Positions 7,907 to 17,817 are shown, counted from the stretch's first letter. The stretch is DNA of 39,111 nt from DATGUN01 sp035301285 (GCA_035301285.1 DATGUN010000064.1:1-39111); one strand, 5' to 3'. Notes: generated by a model from the sequence alone, not told the origin. Translations and numbers: made by a program.

Positions 7907-9187
7907 CTACTCATTCGATAACTTCAACACATCAAGCAATTTGAAGAACAAGCCCAGAACGATGGCGACAATCGTGGCTAGCCCCATTCCCGTCAATTCA
8001 ACAGAACCGATTTCAACCGTTGCCCCACTGATTCCGATCACAAGCACGACACATGTTAAAATCAGATTTTGGGATCGATTATAATCTACTTTTGATTCCA
8101 CTAACATCCGAATCCCACTAGCGGCAATGATTCCGAATAACAGCAAGGAAATGCCGCCCATGACAGGCGAGGGGATGGATGAAATGAGTGCTGCCAATTT
8201 ACCGCAGAATGACAGAAATATTGCGATGATAGCTGCCAAGCCGATGATCCATGTGGAGTATACCCTTGTAATCGCCAATACACCGATGTTTTCACCATAG
8301 GTGGTGTTCGGTGTTGAACCGACAAAGCTGGATATAATCGTCGAGATACCATTTCCGAACAAGGAGCGATCGAGTCCGGGATCTTTTGTCAGATCACTTT
8401 TGACGATGTTCCCTGTCACGAACAGATGCCCAATATGTTCCGGTATGATGACGAGTGCTGCTGGCAGGATAACAAGGATGGCCGACCAGTCGATCTTCAT
8501 CTGGTAATATGTTGGCAGTGATAGCCATGAAGCCTCTCGAACGGTTGTCAAGTCAACCAAACCACATGCATAAGCCACAATATAACCGATGACGATGCCA
8601 ATCAAGATGGGAATGATTTTCAGGAAACCGCGCATCGTGACCCAGCAAATAATGGTAATGAGCAAGGTGAATAGTGCGACCAGGGCACTTGTAGGATCCA
8701 TCGTCCAATCGGCACCTGCATCCTCTGGGGCAATCCATCCGGCCAATTCTGCTGCGGTTGGCACGAGTTCAAGCCCGATCACCGCGACAATCGCCCCCAT
8801 CGCTGCCGGCGGAAAAAGGACGTCAATCCACGCGGTGCCAGCAACTTTTACAATCCCAGCGACAATCACCAAAACGATTCCCACCATAAGGAACCCACCC
8901 AATGCATACCCATAGCCTTCTCCGCCTGCATAGTGGTTCAAAACAACAAAGACAGGCGACAGAAAGGCGAAACTCGATCCTAGATAGGCGGGGATTTTCC
9001 CTTTCGTTATCAAAATATATAATAGTGTTCCGACACCATTCATTAATAGAATAGTAGCCGGATCAACTCCAAACAAGACTGGAACCAGTACGGTTGACCC
9101 AAACATGGCGAATAAATGCTGGATACCTAGTGGTAAACTTTGTAAAAAAGGTAAACGTTCATGAACTTGAATCTCTTTATGAGCCAT
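7907..9187 (-). CDS. uraA: Uracil permease (NCS2 family)
   Basis: 426 residues with about 14 hydrophobic segments, starting MAHKEIQVHERLPFLQSLPL. The stretch QHLFAMFGSTVLVP is the classical entry of bacterial uracil permeases (UraA/PyrP). The half-helix regions carrying the transport signature are present (LGSSFAFLSP in TM3; PEHIGHLFVTGNIV and GSTPNTTYGENIGVLAITRV in the TM8-TM10 region, with the conserved Glu residues). It imports uracil with protons. The ATG is preceded by GAGGAGG. Its leader carries a PyrR site and attenuator, so pyrimidine control is explicit. It is not next to the pyr biosynthetic operon, unlike B. subtilis pyrP. Confidence 0.93.
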   Translation of the reverse strand: MAHKEIQVHERLPFLQSLPLGIQHLFAMFGSTVLVPVLFGVDPATILLMNGVGTLLYILITKGKIPAYLGSSFAFLSPVFVVLNHYAGGEGYGYALGGFLMVGIVLVIVAGIVKVAGTAWIDVLFPPAAMGAIVAVIGLELVPTAAELAGWIAPEDAGADWTMDPTSALVALFTLLITIICWVTMRGFLKIIPILIGIVIGYIVAYACGLVDLTTVREASWLSLPTYYQMKIDWSAILVILPAALVIIPEHIGHLFVTGNIVKSDLTKDPGLDRSLFGNGISTIISSFVGSTPNTTYGENIGVLAITRVYSTWIIGLAAIIAIFLSFCGKLAALISSIPSPVMGGISLLLFGIIAASGIRMLVESKVDYNRSQNLILTCVVLVIGISGATVEIGSVELTGMGLATIVAIVLGLFFKLLDVLKLSNE

Positions 9188-9237
9188 TTTTTATCCTCCT
9201 CGATCATCTTTAACCGGTTACCACTCAATGTTTACAT

Positions 9238-9270
9238 TAAAAAACACCCTACCTATGTATGGCAGGGTGT
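9238..9270 (-). terminator. Attenuator terminator of the uracil permease leader
   Basis: On the minus strand ACACCCTGCC pairs with GGTAGGGTGT, followed by a run of six T, 50 bases before the ATG. It is the terminator half of the PyrR switch. Confidence 0.85.
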
Positions 9271-9330
9271 CAGTACACGACAAAACGACAGACATGTGTT
9301 GTTTTTGTCATTGAACCGTTCATCTTAATT

Positions 9331-9353
9331 CCACCTTGCCAGCCTCACAGGAC
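9331..9353 (-). promoter_or_regulatory. PyrR-binding loop (anti-antiterminator)
   Basis: The minus strand reads GTCCTGTGAGGCTGGC then AAGGTGG. This matches the conserved PyrR recognition loop (TCCnGnGAGGyTnGnAAGG). UMP-bound PyrR would stabilise this stem and let the downstream terminator form when pyrimidines are plentiful. Placement between promoter and terminator is as expected. Confidence 0.85.
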
Positions 9354-9388
9354 CGACTTAAAGGTAACCGTATTAACTTATCTTAGTT

Positions 9389-9417
9389 ATTATCACACTA
9401 TATCTGTTGTGTGTCAA
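9389..9417 (-). promoter_or_regulatory. SigA promoter of the uracil permease gene
   Basis: On the minus strand: -35 TTGACA (9412-9417), 17-base spacer, -10 GATAAT (9389-9394). The transcript would start near 9382, directly ahead of the PyrR site. Confidence 0.75.
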
Positions 9418-9557
9418 TGGGTTTGTAGTTTTAAAGATAGAGTGGACATTAATTGATTAACTGTCTATAAGGATGGGGAATGGAAAACGTTGATTCCGAT
9501 TCCATACATGAATTTATTTGATACAACGGTATAAGTATTCGCTTTGAAACAGTAAAC

Positions 9558-9582
9558 GTTTAAATATGATGCAGGGGGGAAT
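9558..9582 (+). promoter_or_regulatory. SigB-type promoter of pyruvate oxidase
   Basis: GTTTAA (9558-9563), 13 bases, GGGAAT (9577-9582). It is the same arrangement as in front of csbD in this window. It predicts a leader of about 145 bases before the ATG. The B. subtilis homologue ydaP is a known SigB gene, which supports the reading. Confidence 0.55.
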
Positions 9583-9735
9583 CTTATGATTAGTAACATA
9601 TTATCTTCATACTTATTTATATGGTGGCCTAACAGATGTAATAACTTGATTTGATGATCGTTCCAATAATCTCGATAGTATTGTTGAAACTATTTTCATG
9701 CATACTATTGTATTGAAAGTGAGAGGGATATTCAT

Positions 9736-11469
9736 ATGGCGAAAATAAAAGCAAATGATGCATTGGTGAAAGAACTTTATAAATGGCATATAGACCATGT
9801 TTATGGAATTCCAGGTGATTCCATCGATTCGGTCGTCGATGCTCTTAAAAAGGCAGAGAATGACATTACATTCTATCACGTTCGTCATGAGGAAGTGGCA
9901 ACGCTTGCTGCAAGCAGTTATGCAAAATTAACCGGGAAGATTGCTGTGGCGTTAAGTATAGGAGGCCCCGGTGCGATTCATTTATTAAATGGGATGTATG
10001 ATGCGAAGTTGGACAATGTACCTATGCTGGTCCTCGCAGGTCAGGTTGACAGCGACAAAATTGGCACGAAATTCTTCCAGGAAGTGGATCTTCCTACATT
10101 ATTTGAAGATGTAGCGGTATACAATAAACAGATCGATTCTGCGGAAAATGTCTATGAGATGGTTAACGAAGCCATCAAAACGGCTTACGCTGAAAAAGGT
10201 GTGGCCGTATTAACGATTCCGAGCGACATGCTGGATAAGAAAATTGAGGAAAAGGATACAGGAGAAAACGAGACAGTAGAGGAACAACGTCAGGAAATGG
10301 TTGCTTCGGATTTGAATGAAGCGGCATCCCTTATAAACCAATCCAAAAAACCAGTTGCGTTAGTCGGGGCGGGTGCCAAGGGTGCGCAAGAAGACTTGAT
10401 TCGGTTTTTGGAACATGCAAAGGTTCCTGCCGTCATCACTTTACCGGCAAAGGGGGTTGTTCCCGATACACATCCCAATTACATGGGAAATCTGGGGAAA
10501 ATCGGTACAAAACCTGCTTTCGAAGCGATGCAAGATGCCGATTTATTGATTATGATTGGGAGCAATTATCCGTATGAAAATTATTTGCCTAAAGAGAATA
10601 TCCCTTGTATTCAAGTGGATATCGATGCATCTAATATCGGAAAACGTTTCAATGCAACTGTAGGTATTATCGCTGATGCAGCCGATGCCCTTTCCGATTT
10701 AACAGGGGTGACAGAGGGTGTATCAGATAGGCCATTTTTGAATGCCTGCAAGGAAAACATGCGTACATGGAATGCTTGGATGCAAGAGGACAAAGAAGAC
10801 ATGTCAAAACCGATTCGTCCGGAAAAATTGATGGCTGAAATTGAAAAAATTTCCGAACCGGATACTGTTTTTTCGATAGACGTGGGTACTTCTACCGTGT
10901 GGGCTACTCGCTATTTGGAGTTGAATCACAATCAAGATTTCCTCATCTCCAGTTGGTTGGGCACGATGGGATGTGGGCTTCCAGGTTCGATAGCAAGCAA
11001 AATTGCTGAACCGGAAAGACAAGCTATTTGTATAACGGGTGACGGTGGCTTTTCGATGGTTATGCAAGATTTCGTCACGGCCGTAAAATATGATTTACCT
11101 ATCATTGTCGTTATCCTTAACAATGAAGAATTATCGTTTATCAAATATGAACAACAATCATCCGGTGAATTGGAATATGGCATTGATCTTGAGGACATCG
11201 ACTATGCAGCGTTTGCCGAAGCCTGTCATGGGATTGGTTATACCGTGACAGAACCGGAGGAACTTGCTCCAACACTTGAGAAAGCAAAAGATGCCAACAA
11301 ACCAGTCATTATAAACGTGCTTGTAGATCCAGAAGCGGCTCCTCTGCCAGGTAAAATCGTATGGGATGAAGCAAAGGGTTATGCTAAATTTGAAATGAGA
11401 TCGGTATTGGAAGAAAATAAACTTAAAAAAATGCCGCCACTTAAAACGGTCATGAGAAGATTTTTCTAA
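9736..11469 (+). CDS. ydaP: ThDP-dependent pyruvate oxidase (YdaP-like)
   Basis: 577 residues with the three-domain layout of the ThDP family. The N-terminal PYR domain has the cofactor-activating Glu52 in VRHEEVA. A central FAD/Rossmann-like domain lies at about 190-350. The C-terminal PP domain has the ThDP/Mg2+ motif beginning GDGGFSM (435) and ending LNN (461-463). Overall features (IPGDSIDS start, ALSIGGPGAIHLLNG) match the YdaP/PoxB group, which oxidises pyruvate to acetate or acetyl phosphate using FAD and quinone or O2. The ribosome site is AGAGGG. It is monocistronic with a SigB-type promoter, suggesting use during stress or stationary phase. Quinone versus oxygen as acceptor is undecided. 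Confidence 0.88.
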   Translation: MAKIKANDALVKELYKWHIDHVYGIPGDSIDSVVDALKKAENDITFYHVRHEEVATLAASSYAKLTGKIAVALSIGGPGAIHLLNGMYDAKLDNVPMLVLAGQVDSDKIGTKFFQEVDLPTLFEDVAVYNKQIDSAENVYEMVNEAIKTAYAEKGVAVLTIPSDMLDKKIEEKDTGENETVEEQRQEMVASDLNEAASLINQSKKPVALVGAGAKGAQEDLIRFLEHAKVPAVITLPAKGVVPDTHPNYMGNLGKIGTKPAFEAMQDADLLIMIGSNYPYENYLPKENIPCIQVDIDASNIGKRFNATVGIIADAADALSDLTGVTEGVSDRPFLNACKENMRTWNAWMQEDKEDMSKPIRPEKLMAEIEKISEPDTVFSIDVGTSTVWATRYLELNHNQDFLISSWLGTMGCGLPGSIASKIAEPERQAICITGDGGFSMVMQDFVTAVKYDLPIIVVILNNEELSFIKYEQQSSGELEYGIDLEDIDYAAFAEACHGIGYTVTEPEELAPTLEKAKDANKPVIINVLVDPEAAPLPGKIVWDEAKGYAKFEMRSVLEENKLKKMPPLKTVMRRFF

Positions 11470-11612
11470 ATCCGAATCATTATTACGACCCAGATTTCGA
11501 GGTCACGAGCGAAGGTAGATGTATCAATATAGTCTAAGGTGCGCTGTTATGATTGAATGCATGTTGAAGTGATGGTTTATGTCTGTCAAAGGCCTACCAC
11601 TTTTTCATGCAT

Positions 11613-11657
11613 AAAAGCCCCCCATTAACAGTTTTTACACTGTCAATGGGGGGTTTT
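11613..11657. terminator. Bidirectional terminator between ydaP and the S8 protease
   Basis: A long stem, CCCCCCATT with AATGGGGGG, contains an inner ACAGT / ACTGT stem. It has A-runs on the left and T-runs on the right, so it serves both convergent genes. Confidence 0.9.
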
Positions 11658-11663
11658 GAATGT

Positions 11664-14600
11664 TTACTCCCATTTCTCGATCAGGTAATCGGCGTGTTCA
11701 TGCAATGTTGTTGTTGCTTCTTCAGTCAGTTTATCCGTACCTTGTAGTGTATCGATCAGCTGTTTGAAGTTGTTCATATGCTTGACAGCTTTTTCGTTTT
11801 GGCCGGAATCGGCGTAATGCCCGATGGCTGTCAATTGCATGTCCAGCATGTGTGCGGTGTCATCATCTGTGATGTCACCTGATTCTGTGAGTGCTTCAAC
11901 GATATCCTGCATGTTGGCGACACTTGTATCGCGCTCGATTGTAACCGTTTCGGTTGTTTCGTGCTCGCCTAGATCGACGACTTTGAAGGTGAATTCGTTT
12001 GTGCCAAGTTCGAGATCCAGGTCGATATCTTCTATCGTCTCATCGAATCCGTCCATGCCGTATGGCTCGGACAGTTCATTCTTATAAACTTCACTGTCGT
12101 CAACGTAAAATGCAATCTCGTCAAAGTTGTCGGTAATATGGGCATTGGCTTTTATTGTGGATTCTTGCGTTGTTTCGTCTGCTTCAACATCGAGTGTTGC
12201 CTCAGTTGAGTCAACGAAATACCTGCGGCCGATTTCTGCCTCATTACCGGCACCATCAATGGCTTTGATATGATGGAAGTAGTAACCATCTTCATCATGT
12301 GCCAATGTATAGGTGAAATCATATTGGTCTTTCTCTTCATTGTAGACGAGTTCTGCTTCCTCGCCGTCAATCGTTACTTTTTCCACCCCGGATGGATCGG
12401 TCACATAGCCGGAAAACGCCACCTCTTTCGTTGATTCCACACCAAGGAATTCAGGTGTTTTCAGATGAAGGTCTGGTGCCGTTGTATCATCCGCTTCAGT
12501 TACATCGACTTCTGTTTCGTTACCGGCATAATCCACTGCAACGATGGACAGGACTTGATCCGGCTTTAGCTTTTTCGTCAGTTGATGTTCGGTTTCTTCC
12601 TCGGCATATGGCTCGTCTAGGATAGATTCGCCATCGATCTGAACATCCCAGTGGGAAAGGCCGCTTCCGTCTTCTTCATCTGTTGCATCGACGGTTACTT
12701 TTTGTTCTTCTTCATCGAAGTCCGCTTCAACTTCTGGTGCGGTTGTATCAAGCATGACCGGGACTTCCAGTGACTGCCAGCTGGCATCGTCATAATCGAT
12801 GATGGCTTCAGCTTGCAAATAATATTGCCCTTCAGGTGCTGTCTCTCCATCGATCTTACCATCCCACACACGTGATGATGATAAGGAGTACATCAGGCCT
12901 TGTCCCCCGTCATAATAGTTTTTCCGGACATGGGATTCGGTTGTGATTGTACGTACCTTTTCCTTGTTCTCATCTAACACATTGAATTTGACTTCTTTCG
13001 CATTTCTTAGGAAGGATAGGACCAATAAAGCATCATCTTGGACACCATCACCATCGGGCGAGAAGGCGATATGATCCGGATCGATGTCGCCTGTTTGCGT
13101 GTCTTCACCAAGAAAATCATATTCTGTGTCACCATTTTCATCTTCGCCCTCCGATGTCACGACGCCTGTCATTTCATAATAGCTGTCGTCATCCCATAAT
13201 GGGCTATCGATGATGGGGGCGCTTTCCCATTCTCCTTTAAAGCCAACATATGGCACATGCAGTTCAGGATGGGTGTCATGTGGATCTGTCAAGGTGACGA
13301 ATCCTTCTAACCAGTAGCCATTCGTGAATTGTTCGGATAGTTCCCCGTCCACTGCACTGACATCAATTGTTACGTCAAGCGTGGTTGTTCCGTTTGCGGG
13401 AACTTCTACTGTACTGACTGTTTCCCCGTTCACTGTTGTCGTATCTTCCAGCTCCATTGCACCAAATTCGTTTGGCGCAACCAGCAGATCATCCCCGTTT
13501 TCAACAGGCTGATCTGTTTGTGCATTGGCTTCGACTTCATATGTCACAGCTTCGTCGGTATAGTTTTCGGCCGTCAATTCAAAGGTCACTTCATTTTCTG
13601 TGATTTCTTTCAATGCAACTTTTGCTTCGTCTGTTTCAGATTCGGTTACGATGACCGGTGTGGAGAGTGCTTTATGAAGCTGCATCAGTCCAGAGCCTTG
13701 ACGGCGCGGTGATACACGTGCCTCATCGAAATCAACCAGTTTTCCAGTGTTCATCATAATGTTCTTTGCCTGGAGAACACGGTCTGCATTTTCCAGTCCA
13801 AATGCTTCATCGACATATTCGAGGACGAGTGCTCCGCCACCTGCTACGTGTGGTGCGGCCATTGATGTACCGCTCATCAAGCCATATTCATCATCATTCA
13901 GTGTGGATAAGATTTGACCACCGGGTGCAGTGATTTCTGGTTTGAAATCCAAATCAGGGGTCAATCCCCATGATGAAAAGTCACTCATTTCGCCTGCATC
14001 TGGGTTATCAATGGTTGCCGTATCACCTGTAAAATCAATGGTGACATCTTGTCCATCTTTGATTGCTTCCGCGAGTTTATCGCCATCGTTTTTCAACATG
14101 AATAATTGTGGGATGTCAATTTCATCTTCTGTCGCCATATTGACAATGCCGTCTTCATTGTTGTAAATAATCGCACCTTCTGCACCCGCTTCCTGGGCGT
14201 TAAGTACTTTTTCAGCGAACGGATTTTCCCCGCGTAGGATGAGAGCATACTTTCCTTTCACATCGATATCATCAAAGTCTTCTGGCAAACCGAGTCCGGC
14301 CTCAACTAGTTCAAAGGATGTTTGGACATAATCAGATGGGTCCGTATTTCCCGCTGACAGGAATGGTGCCGTATCGGACACGTCATCAATCGTATACTCC
14401 ACTGCGTCCACTTCCATGGTCGAGTTTTCAAACGATGCCACTTGCATTGATTCATAAGCGACACCTGGCGAGCCACTCACGCCATAATCCGGATTCGAGA
14501 CAAGTGGATAGTAAAAGCCATCTCCAAGTAAAGCCGAGTTTCCTGCAGAAATGGACATCAGTATTCCATTATCGACTGCACGTGATATGGCTTGCTGTTC

Positions 14601-15593
14601 CGCTGATTCTTCGTCAACGAACCCGGCCGGTGAACCCAGGCTCATATTCAATGCATCGACACCGAGTTTGATCGCATCATCAATCGCTTTAATATAGATG
14701 TCACCATATGTCGATCCCATTTCCGGGTCATTGCCGAATACTTTTAAGGCATAAAGTTGTGCTTCCGGCGCAATCCCCATGATGCCACCATTATCCTCGT
14801 CACCATTGGCGCCAACGGTTCCGGCGACATGCATTCCGTGCATAGAGGCACCTTCTGCAATGTCACGGATTTCATCGTTTTCATCCATGTAATTGTAACC
14901 GTATGGGACCTTATCCGTGTAAAATTCACCTGGAAGGTCATGTTCATCGATTGTGTCTTCGATTGAGGATTCGGAATGTGCTGGCTCTGTATCATCGGAA
15001 AGGATCATATCACGGTGGTCTGGATCAATGCCGGTATCAATGACACCAACCGTCATTCCTTCTCCTTTGTAGCCGTAATCACGCCATGTTTTCTGCGCTT
15101 CGACCAATTCTTTGCTATATTTCATGTCGGGTTTTACTTCTGGTGGTTCATATTCGTTTACGATCTGTACGGATTCGACATCTGGAATGTCTTCGATCTG
15201 CTCGAGGTCACCTTGTTTGACCTCGGCACTAAAGCCGTTTATGACTGTTGTAAATTCCTGTAAGTATGTTGCGTTGATATCGTTTGTTTCCATCTGTGAT
15301 TTTACCGTTTGTTGCTTCGCTTTAGCCGCTTTTTCAAGCTGTTGCTTCTCATTATCTTGCATACTATGGAATGTGACGCCTTTTTGTGTCGCTTCTTCAA
15401 TGGGCGCCGGTTCTTGCATTTCGACAATGACTCGGACATCTTTATCAGGGTCATCCGTTTCATTCAGTTTTTCCCCTTGTTTGTTTTGTGGTTTTTCCTG
15501 CAGTCCATCAGTGTTAGCGTTTGCAATGGGTGATGAAAAATTCCCCATGATCAGCAAGACAGCTAAAAGCATTACGGCAATTCTTTTAAACAT
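11664..15593 (-). CDS. Large secreted subtilisin-like S8 protease (Vpr-like) with C-terminal FIMAH domain
   Basis: 1309 residues from the ATG at 15593, which follows AAGGGGGAG; a TTG one codon upstream is also possible. A signal peptide ends near residue 26 (PIANA). An I9-type inhibitor propeptide spans about 50-148. The catalytic domain has Asp186 (GVIDTG), His252 (HGMHVAG, with Met where Thr is usual), Asn352 and Ser577 (SGTSMAAPHVAG). A protease-associated domain is inserted at about 415-525. Fn3/Ig-like regions follow at about 650-1220, with no sortase signal. The last 80 residues are a helical domain shared with the neighbouring M28 peptidase. The very acidic composition fits a salty habitat. 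It degrades extracellular protein. Confidence 0.92.
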   Translation of the reverse strand: MFKRIAVMLLAVLLIMGNFSSPIANANTDGLQEKPQNKQGEKLNETDDPDKDVRVIVEMQEPAPIEEATQKGVTFHSMQDNEKQQLEKAAKAKQQTVKSQMETNDINATYLQEFTTVINGFSAEVKQGDLEQIEDIPDVESVQIVNEYEPPEVKPDMKYSKELVEAQKTWRDYGYKGEGMTVGVIDTGIDPDHRDMILSDDTEPAHSESSIEDTIDEHDLPGEFYTDKVPYGYNYMDENDEIRDIAEGASMHGMHVAGTVGANGDEDNGGIMGIAPEAQLYALKVFGNDPEMGSTYGDIYIKAIDDAIKLGVDALNMSLGSPAGFVDEESAEQQAISRAVDNGILMSISAGNSALLGDGFYYPLVSNPDYGVSGSPGVAYESMQVASFENSTMEVDAVEYTIDDVSDTAPFLSAGNTDPSDYVQTSFELVEAGLGLPEDFDDIDVKGKYALILRGENPFAEKVLNAQEAGAEGAIIYNNEDGIVNMATEDEIDIPQLFMLKNDGDKLAEAIKDGQDVTIDFTGDTATIDNPDAGEMSDFSSWGLTPDLDFKPEITAPGGQILSTLNDDEYGLMSGTSMAAPHVAGGGALVLEYVDEAFGLENADRVLQAKNIMMNTGKLVDFDEARVSPRRQGSGLMQLHKALSTPVIVTESETDEAKVALKEITENEVTFELTAENYTDEAVTYEVEANAQTDQPVENGDDLLVAPNEFGAMELEDTTTVNGETVSTVEVPANGTTTLDVTIDVSAVDGELSEQFTNGYWLEGFVTLTDPHDTHPELHVPYVGFKGEWESAPIIDSPLWDDDSYYEMTGVVTSEGEDENGDTEYDFLGEDTQTGDIDPDHIAFSPDGDGVQDDALLVLSFLRNAKEVKFNVLDENKEKVRTITTESHVRKNYYDGGQGLMYSLSSSRVWDGKIDGETAPEGQYYLQAEAIIDYDDASWQSLEVPVMLDTTAPEVEADFDEEEQKVTVDATDEEDGSGLSHWDVQIDGESILDEPYAEEETEHQLTKKLKPDQVLSIVAVDYAGNETEVDVTEADDTTAPDLHLKTPEFLGVESTKEVAFSGYVTDPSGVEKVTIDGEEAELVYNEEKDQYDFTYTLAHDEDGYYFHHIKAIDGAGNEAEIGRRYFVDSTEATLDVEADETTQESTIKANAHITDNFDEIAFYVDDSEVYKNELSEPYGMDGFDETIEDIDLDLELGTNEFTFKVVDLGEHETTETVTIERDTSVANMQDIVEALTESGDITDDDTAHMLDMQLTAIGHYADSGQNEKAVKHMNNFKQLIDTLQGTDKLTEEATTTLHEHADYLIEKWE

Positions 15594-15863
15594 CAAACTC
15601 CCCCTTGTATAGTGATTGACTATTTAACAATTTCCTCCTTTCTACTAAATGACAATATTCAGTCATGCTTTAATGGTATAGAAGATGATTCTAAATGACT
15701 AGAGTAGATAGACATGGTTCATTTGTAAGGGGAGGGGATGATAGAAATCTATTTTATGTGCATAAAGGACTAGTTGAGAAGTGGAGGATAGGGTCCATTG
15801 TCCCGATTGATTTTTAAGAACAGGGGTTTTTCTATGTGGTGTTCTTGGATGTGGAAAGTAAGC
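15594..15863. other. Intergenic region between the S8 and M28 genes
   Basis: No gene is supported. The minus strand carries AAAGGAGG at about 15635 and the ribosome site of the S8 gene. No SigA promoter with acceptable spacing was found. The plus strand contains an 11-codon ORF behind AGGGGAGGGG at about 15730, too short to call. Confidence 0.35.
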
Positions 15864-15894
15864 GGGACATGGGTGTTGGCCCCATGTCCCTTTT
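15864..15894. terminator. GGGACA-type hairpin downstream of the M28 gene
   Basis: GGGACATGGG (15864-15873) pairs perfectly with CCCATGTCCC (15881-15890) around a 7-base loop. A short T-run follows only on the plus strand. It belongs to the AAAGTRAGCGGG-containing hairpin family seen elsewhere in the window. Confidence 0.65.
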
Positions 15895-15897
15895 AAC

Positions 15898-17547
15898 TTA
15901 TGAAGCATTGTCATAGGACGTGTCTGCTTCTTTGTCTGTTTTTTGATAGTCTATCAAGTCCGAAATGGCAGATTGGACAAGATCTCCGGTCAATTGGATT
16001 CGTTCGGGGCTGATATGCTCGATTTTATCTTCGGGTGAGTGATAATACGGTTCGATATCAGCACCCCCAGGTGGCGTTCCGGGTTCCATCCAGATGAAAA
16101 GGGCGGAATCCACACCTTTTTCATGGAATGGGACGTGATCTGAACGACTTAATTGATGTAGTGGCAATATATCATTGTTGACACCTGATCTATCGGCAGC
16201 TTCATTTATGGACTCGGATACGAGATTCGATTCGCCGTCAACAGTATTGATGAATAGCTGTGATGCCGGAACCCAAGACGTCCCAACCATATCCATTTGA
16301 AACTGCACGATGGTCCGGTCAATCTCATCTTGCGGCAAATTGTCGACATGATATCTTGAACCGACAAATCCGAGTTCTTCGCCTCCAAATGCAGCAAATC
16401 GTAACTCTTTGTCCCCATCATAGTCTTTGAAGGTCCTTGCTAGTTCTATCAAACTGGCTGTTCCGGACGCATTGTCATTCGCTCCCGGTGCAAAAGGAAC
16501 ACTGTCCAAATGTGAACCGACATATACGATTTCGGGATCTTCTACGTCTTTGGGCTTTTTGGTCGCAATGACATTACGTGATTTCTGGTCGGTCAATGTT
16601 TCAATGGAAAGGTGTGTTTCCAATTCGTTTTCAGACATTTCTTCAAGAAGGGACTCACCATCTGACTTCCTGATTCCGACGACTGGAATGGAACTTTCGC
16701 CGTCATCCAAGGAGATAAAAGGAAGGGCATAGTCGTCTTCATTGTCGTATACGATGACACCGACTGCTCCCGCGTCAGCCGCATTTTCAGCTTTTTCGGA
16801 TACGGAAATATCTCCATCTTTGATCAGAGCAATGCTCTCTTCAGCATCTTCGGTAAAATCATCCGGTTGACCTTCGCCGGCATCATAAACATCCGCGACA
16901 ATACCATCATCGTTTGTTTCTGGGGATCCACCTGCAACGCTCACAGGGACCTCTTCGTCGGTAGATGTTATTTCAAGTTGTGGGTTGATTCGATCGTCTC
17001 TTGGTGCTTCTTCAATCGTCGTCTCATACCCATAACTGCTCAACTGTTCTTCGATATATTCCGCGCCTGACTTTTCGGCATCACTTCCAGCTTCCCTTGG
17101 GCCAATGTCAACACTTAGGTGTTCGATGTGTTCCATGACATTGTCCGAATCAAAAGGGTTTTCTTCGCTTCCAATGACATATTCAGCATACGTATGGAAA
17201 ACATGGTGTGCTTTTTCGGATATTTTCTCGGCATTTTTCTGGTAATCTATCAGATGTTTGAAGTTTTCCATATGTTTTATGACCTTGTCCATCTTCTCCT
17301 GCTCTTGGAAATGTTTCACGGCATGGACGTGTAACTTTAAGATATGGGCTGTCGCTTCATCACGGATATCTCCATCTTCCTTGAATTGATCGATTTGCAT
17401 ATCCATACCATCAAAAACGTTTTCCGTTATGGGAAGATCATCAAAATCTTCATACTGTGCTGCGAATGTACTCACTGTCCCCATGCCCAGCATAAGCATA
17501 AAAACAAGCATGGCGGTAAAAAACCGTGTCACTCGATATCGAGCCAT
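15898..17547 (-). CDS. Secreted M28 aminopeptidase with N-terminal FIMAH and PA domains
   Basis: 549 residues. The signal peptide ends near residue 30 (STFAA). A helical FIMAH-type domain spans about 45-125, a PA domain about 195-310, and the M28 Zn-peptidase domain about 320-540. The metal and catalytic residues are visible: His346 and Asp348 (GSHLDSV), Asp358 (GANDNASG), Glu390-Glu391 (FGGEELG), Asp419 (QMDMVG) and His503 (YYHSPEDK). It releases N-terminal amino acids from peptides outside the cell. The ATG follows AAGGAGG by 7 bases. The gene lies upstream of the S8 protease in the same orientation, and both proteins share the FIMAH-type module, so they probably cooperate in peptide breakdown. 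Confidence 0.92.
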   Translation of the reverse strand: MARYRVTRFFTAMLVFMLMLGMGTVSTFAAQYEDFDDLPITENVFDGMDMQIDQFKEDGDIRDEATAHILKLHVHAVKHFQEQEKMDKVIKHMENFKHLIDYQKNAEKISEKAHHVFHTYAEYVIGSEENPFDSDNVMEHIEHLSVDIGPREAGSDAEKSGAEYIEEQLSSYGYETTIEEAPRDDRINPQLEITSTDEEVPVSVAGGSPETNDDGIVADVYDAGEGQPDDFTEDAEESIALIKDGDISVSEKAENAADAGAVGVIVYDNEDDYALPFISLDDGESSIPVVGIRKSDGESLLEEMSENELETHLSIETLTDQKSRNVIATKKPKDVEDPEIVYVGSHLDSVPFAPGANDNASGTASLIELARTFKDYDGDKELRFAAFGGEELGFVGSRYHVDNLPQDEIDRTIVQFQMDMVGTSWVPASQLFINTVDGESNLVSESINEAADRSGVNNDILPLHQLSRSDHVPFHEKGVDSALFIWMEPGTPPGGADIEPYYHSPEDKIEHISPERIQLTGDLVQSAISDLIDYQKTDKEADTSYDNAS

Positions 17548-17817
17548 GTAAGTCCTCCTTTTAATGTTGATAGATTAATGCTCATTCTATTATAATCGAA
17601 TAGCAACATCAAGATTATTTGGAAAATTAGATACAAAGACACATAGTGGAAGTGGAGCGGGTACATCGTCCTGGTTGCCCCGCACACATAGCGGTAAGGA
17701 TCTGCGCTGTTAAGCCTTTTTCTGTAAAAAGATCGCGATGGAAGGTGCGCTCCTATGTTCCGCAAGTACTTTTAGTGTGGTATTGTATTTAAGAGGGAAA
17801 GAGAAGGGAAGGGCGTT

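Noticed and set aside
9586..9654. A 22-codon ORF (MISNILSSYLFIWW...) behind AGGGGGG upstream of pyruvate oxidase.
   Set aside because: The G-run is better read as the -10 region (GGGAAT) of a SigB-type promoter with correctly spaced GTTTAA. The ATG would then lie at the very 5' end of the transcript. The peptide shows no conserved feature.
15112..15612. A 166-codon plus-strand ORF opposite the S8 protease.
   Set aside because: It is antisense to the signal peptide and propeptide of a clear gene, is Ser/Cys-rich as expected of a shadow frame, and has no ribosome site.
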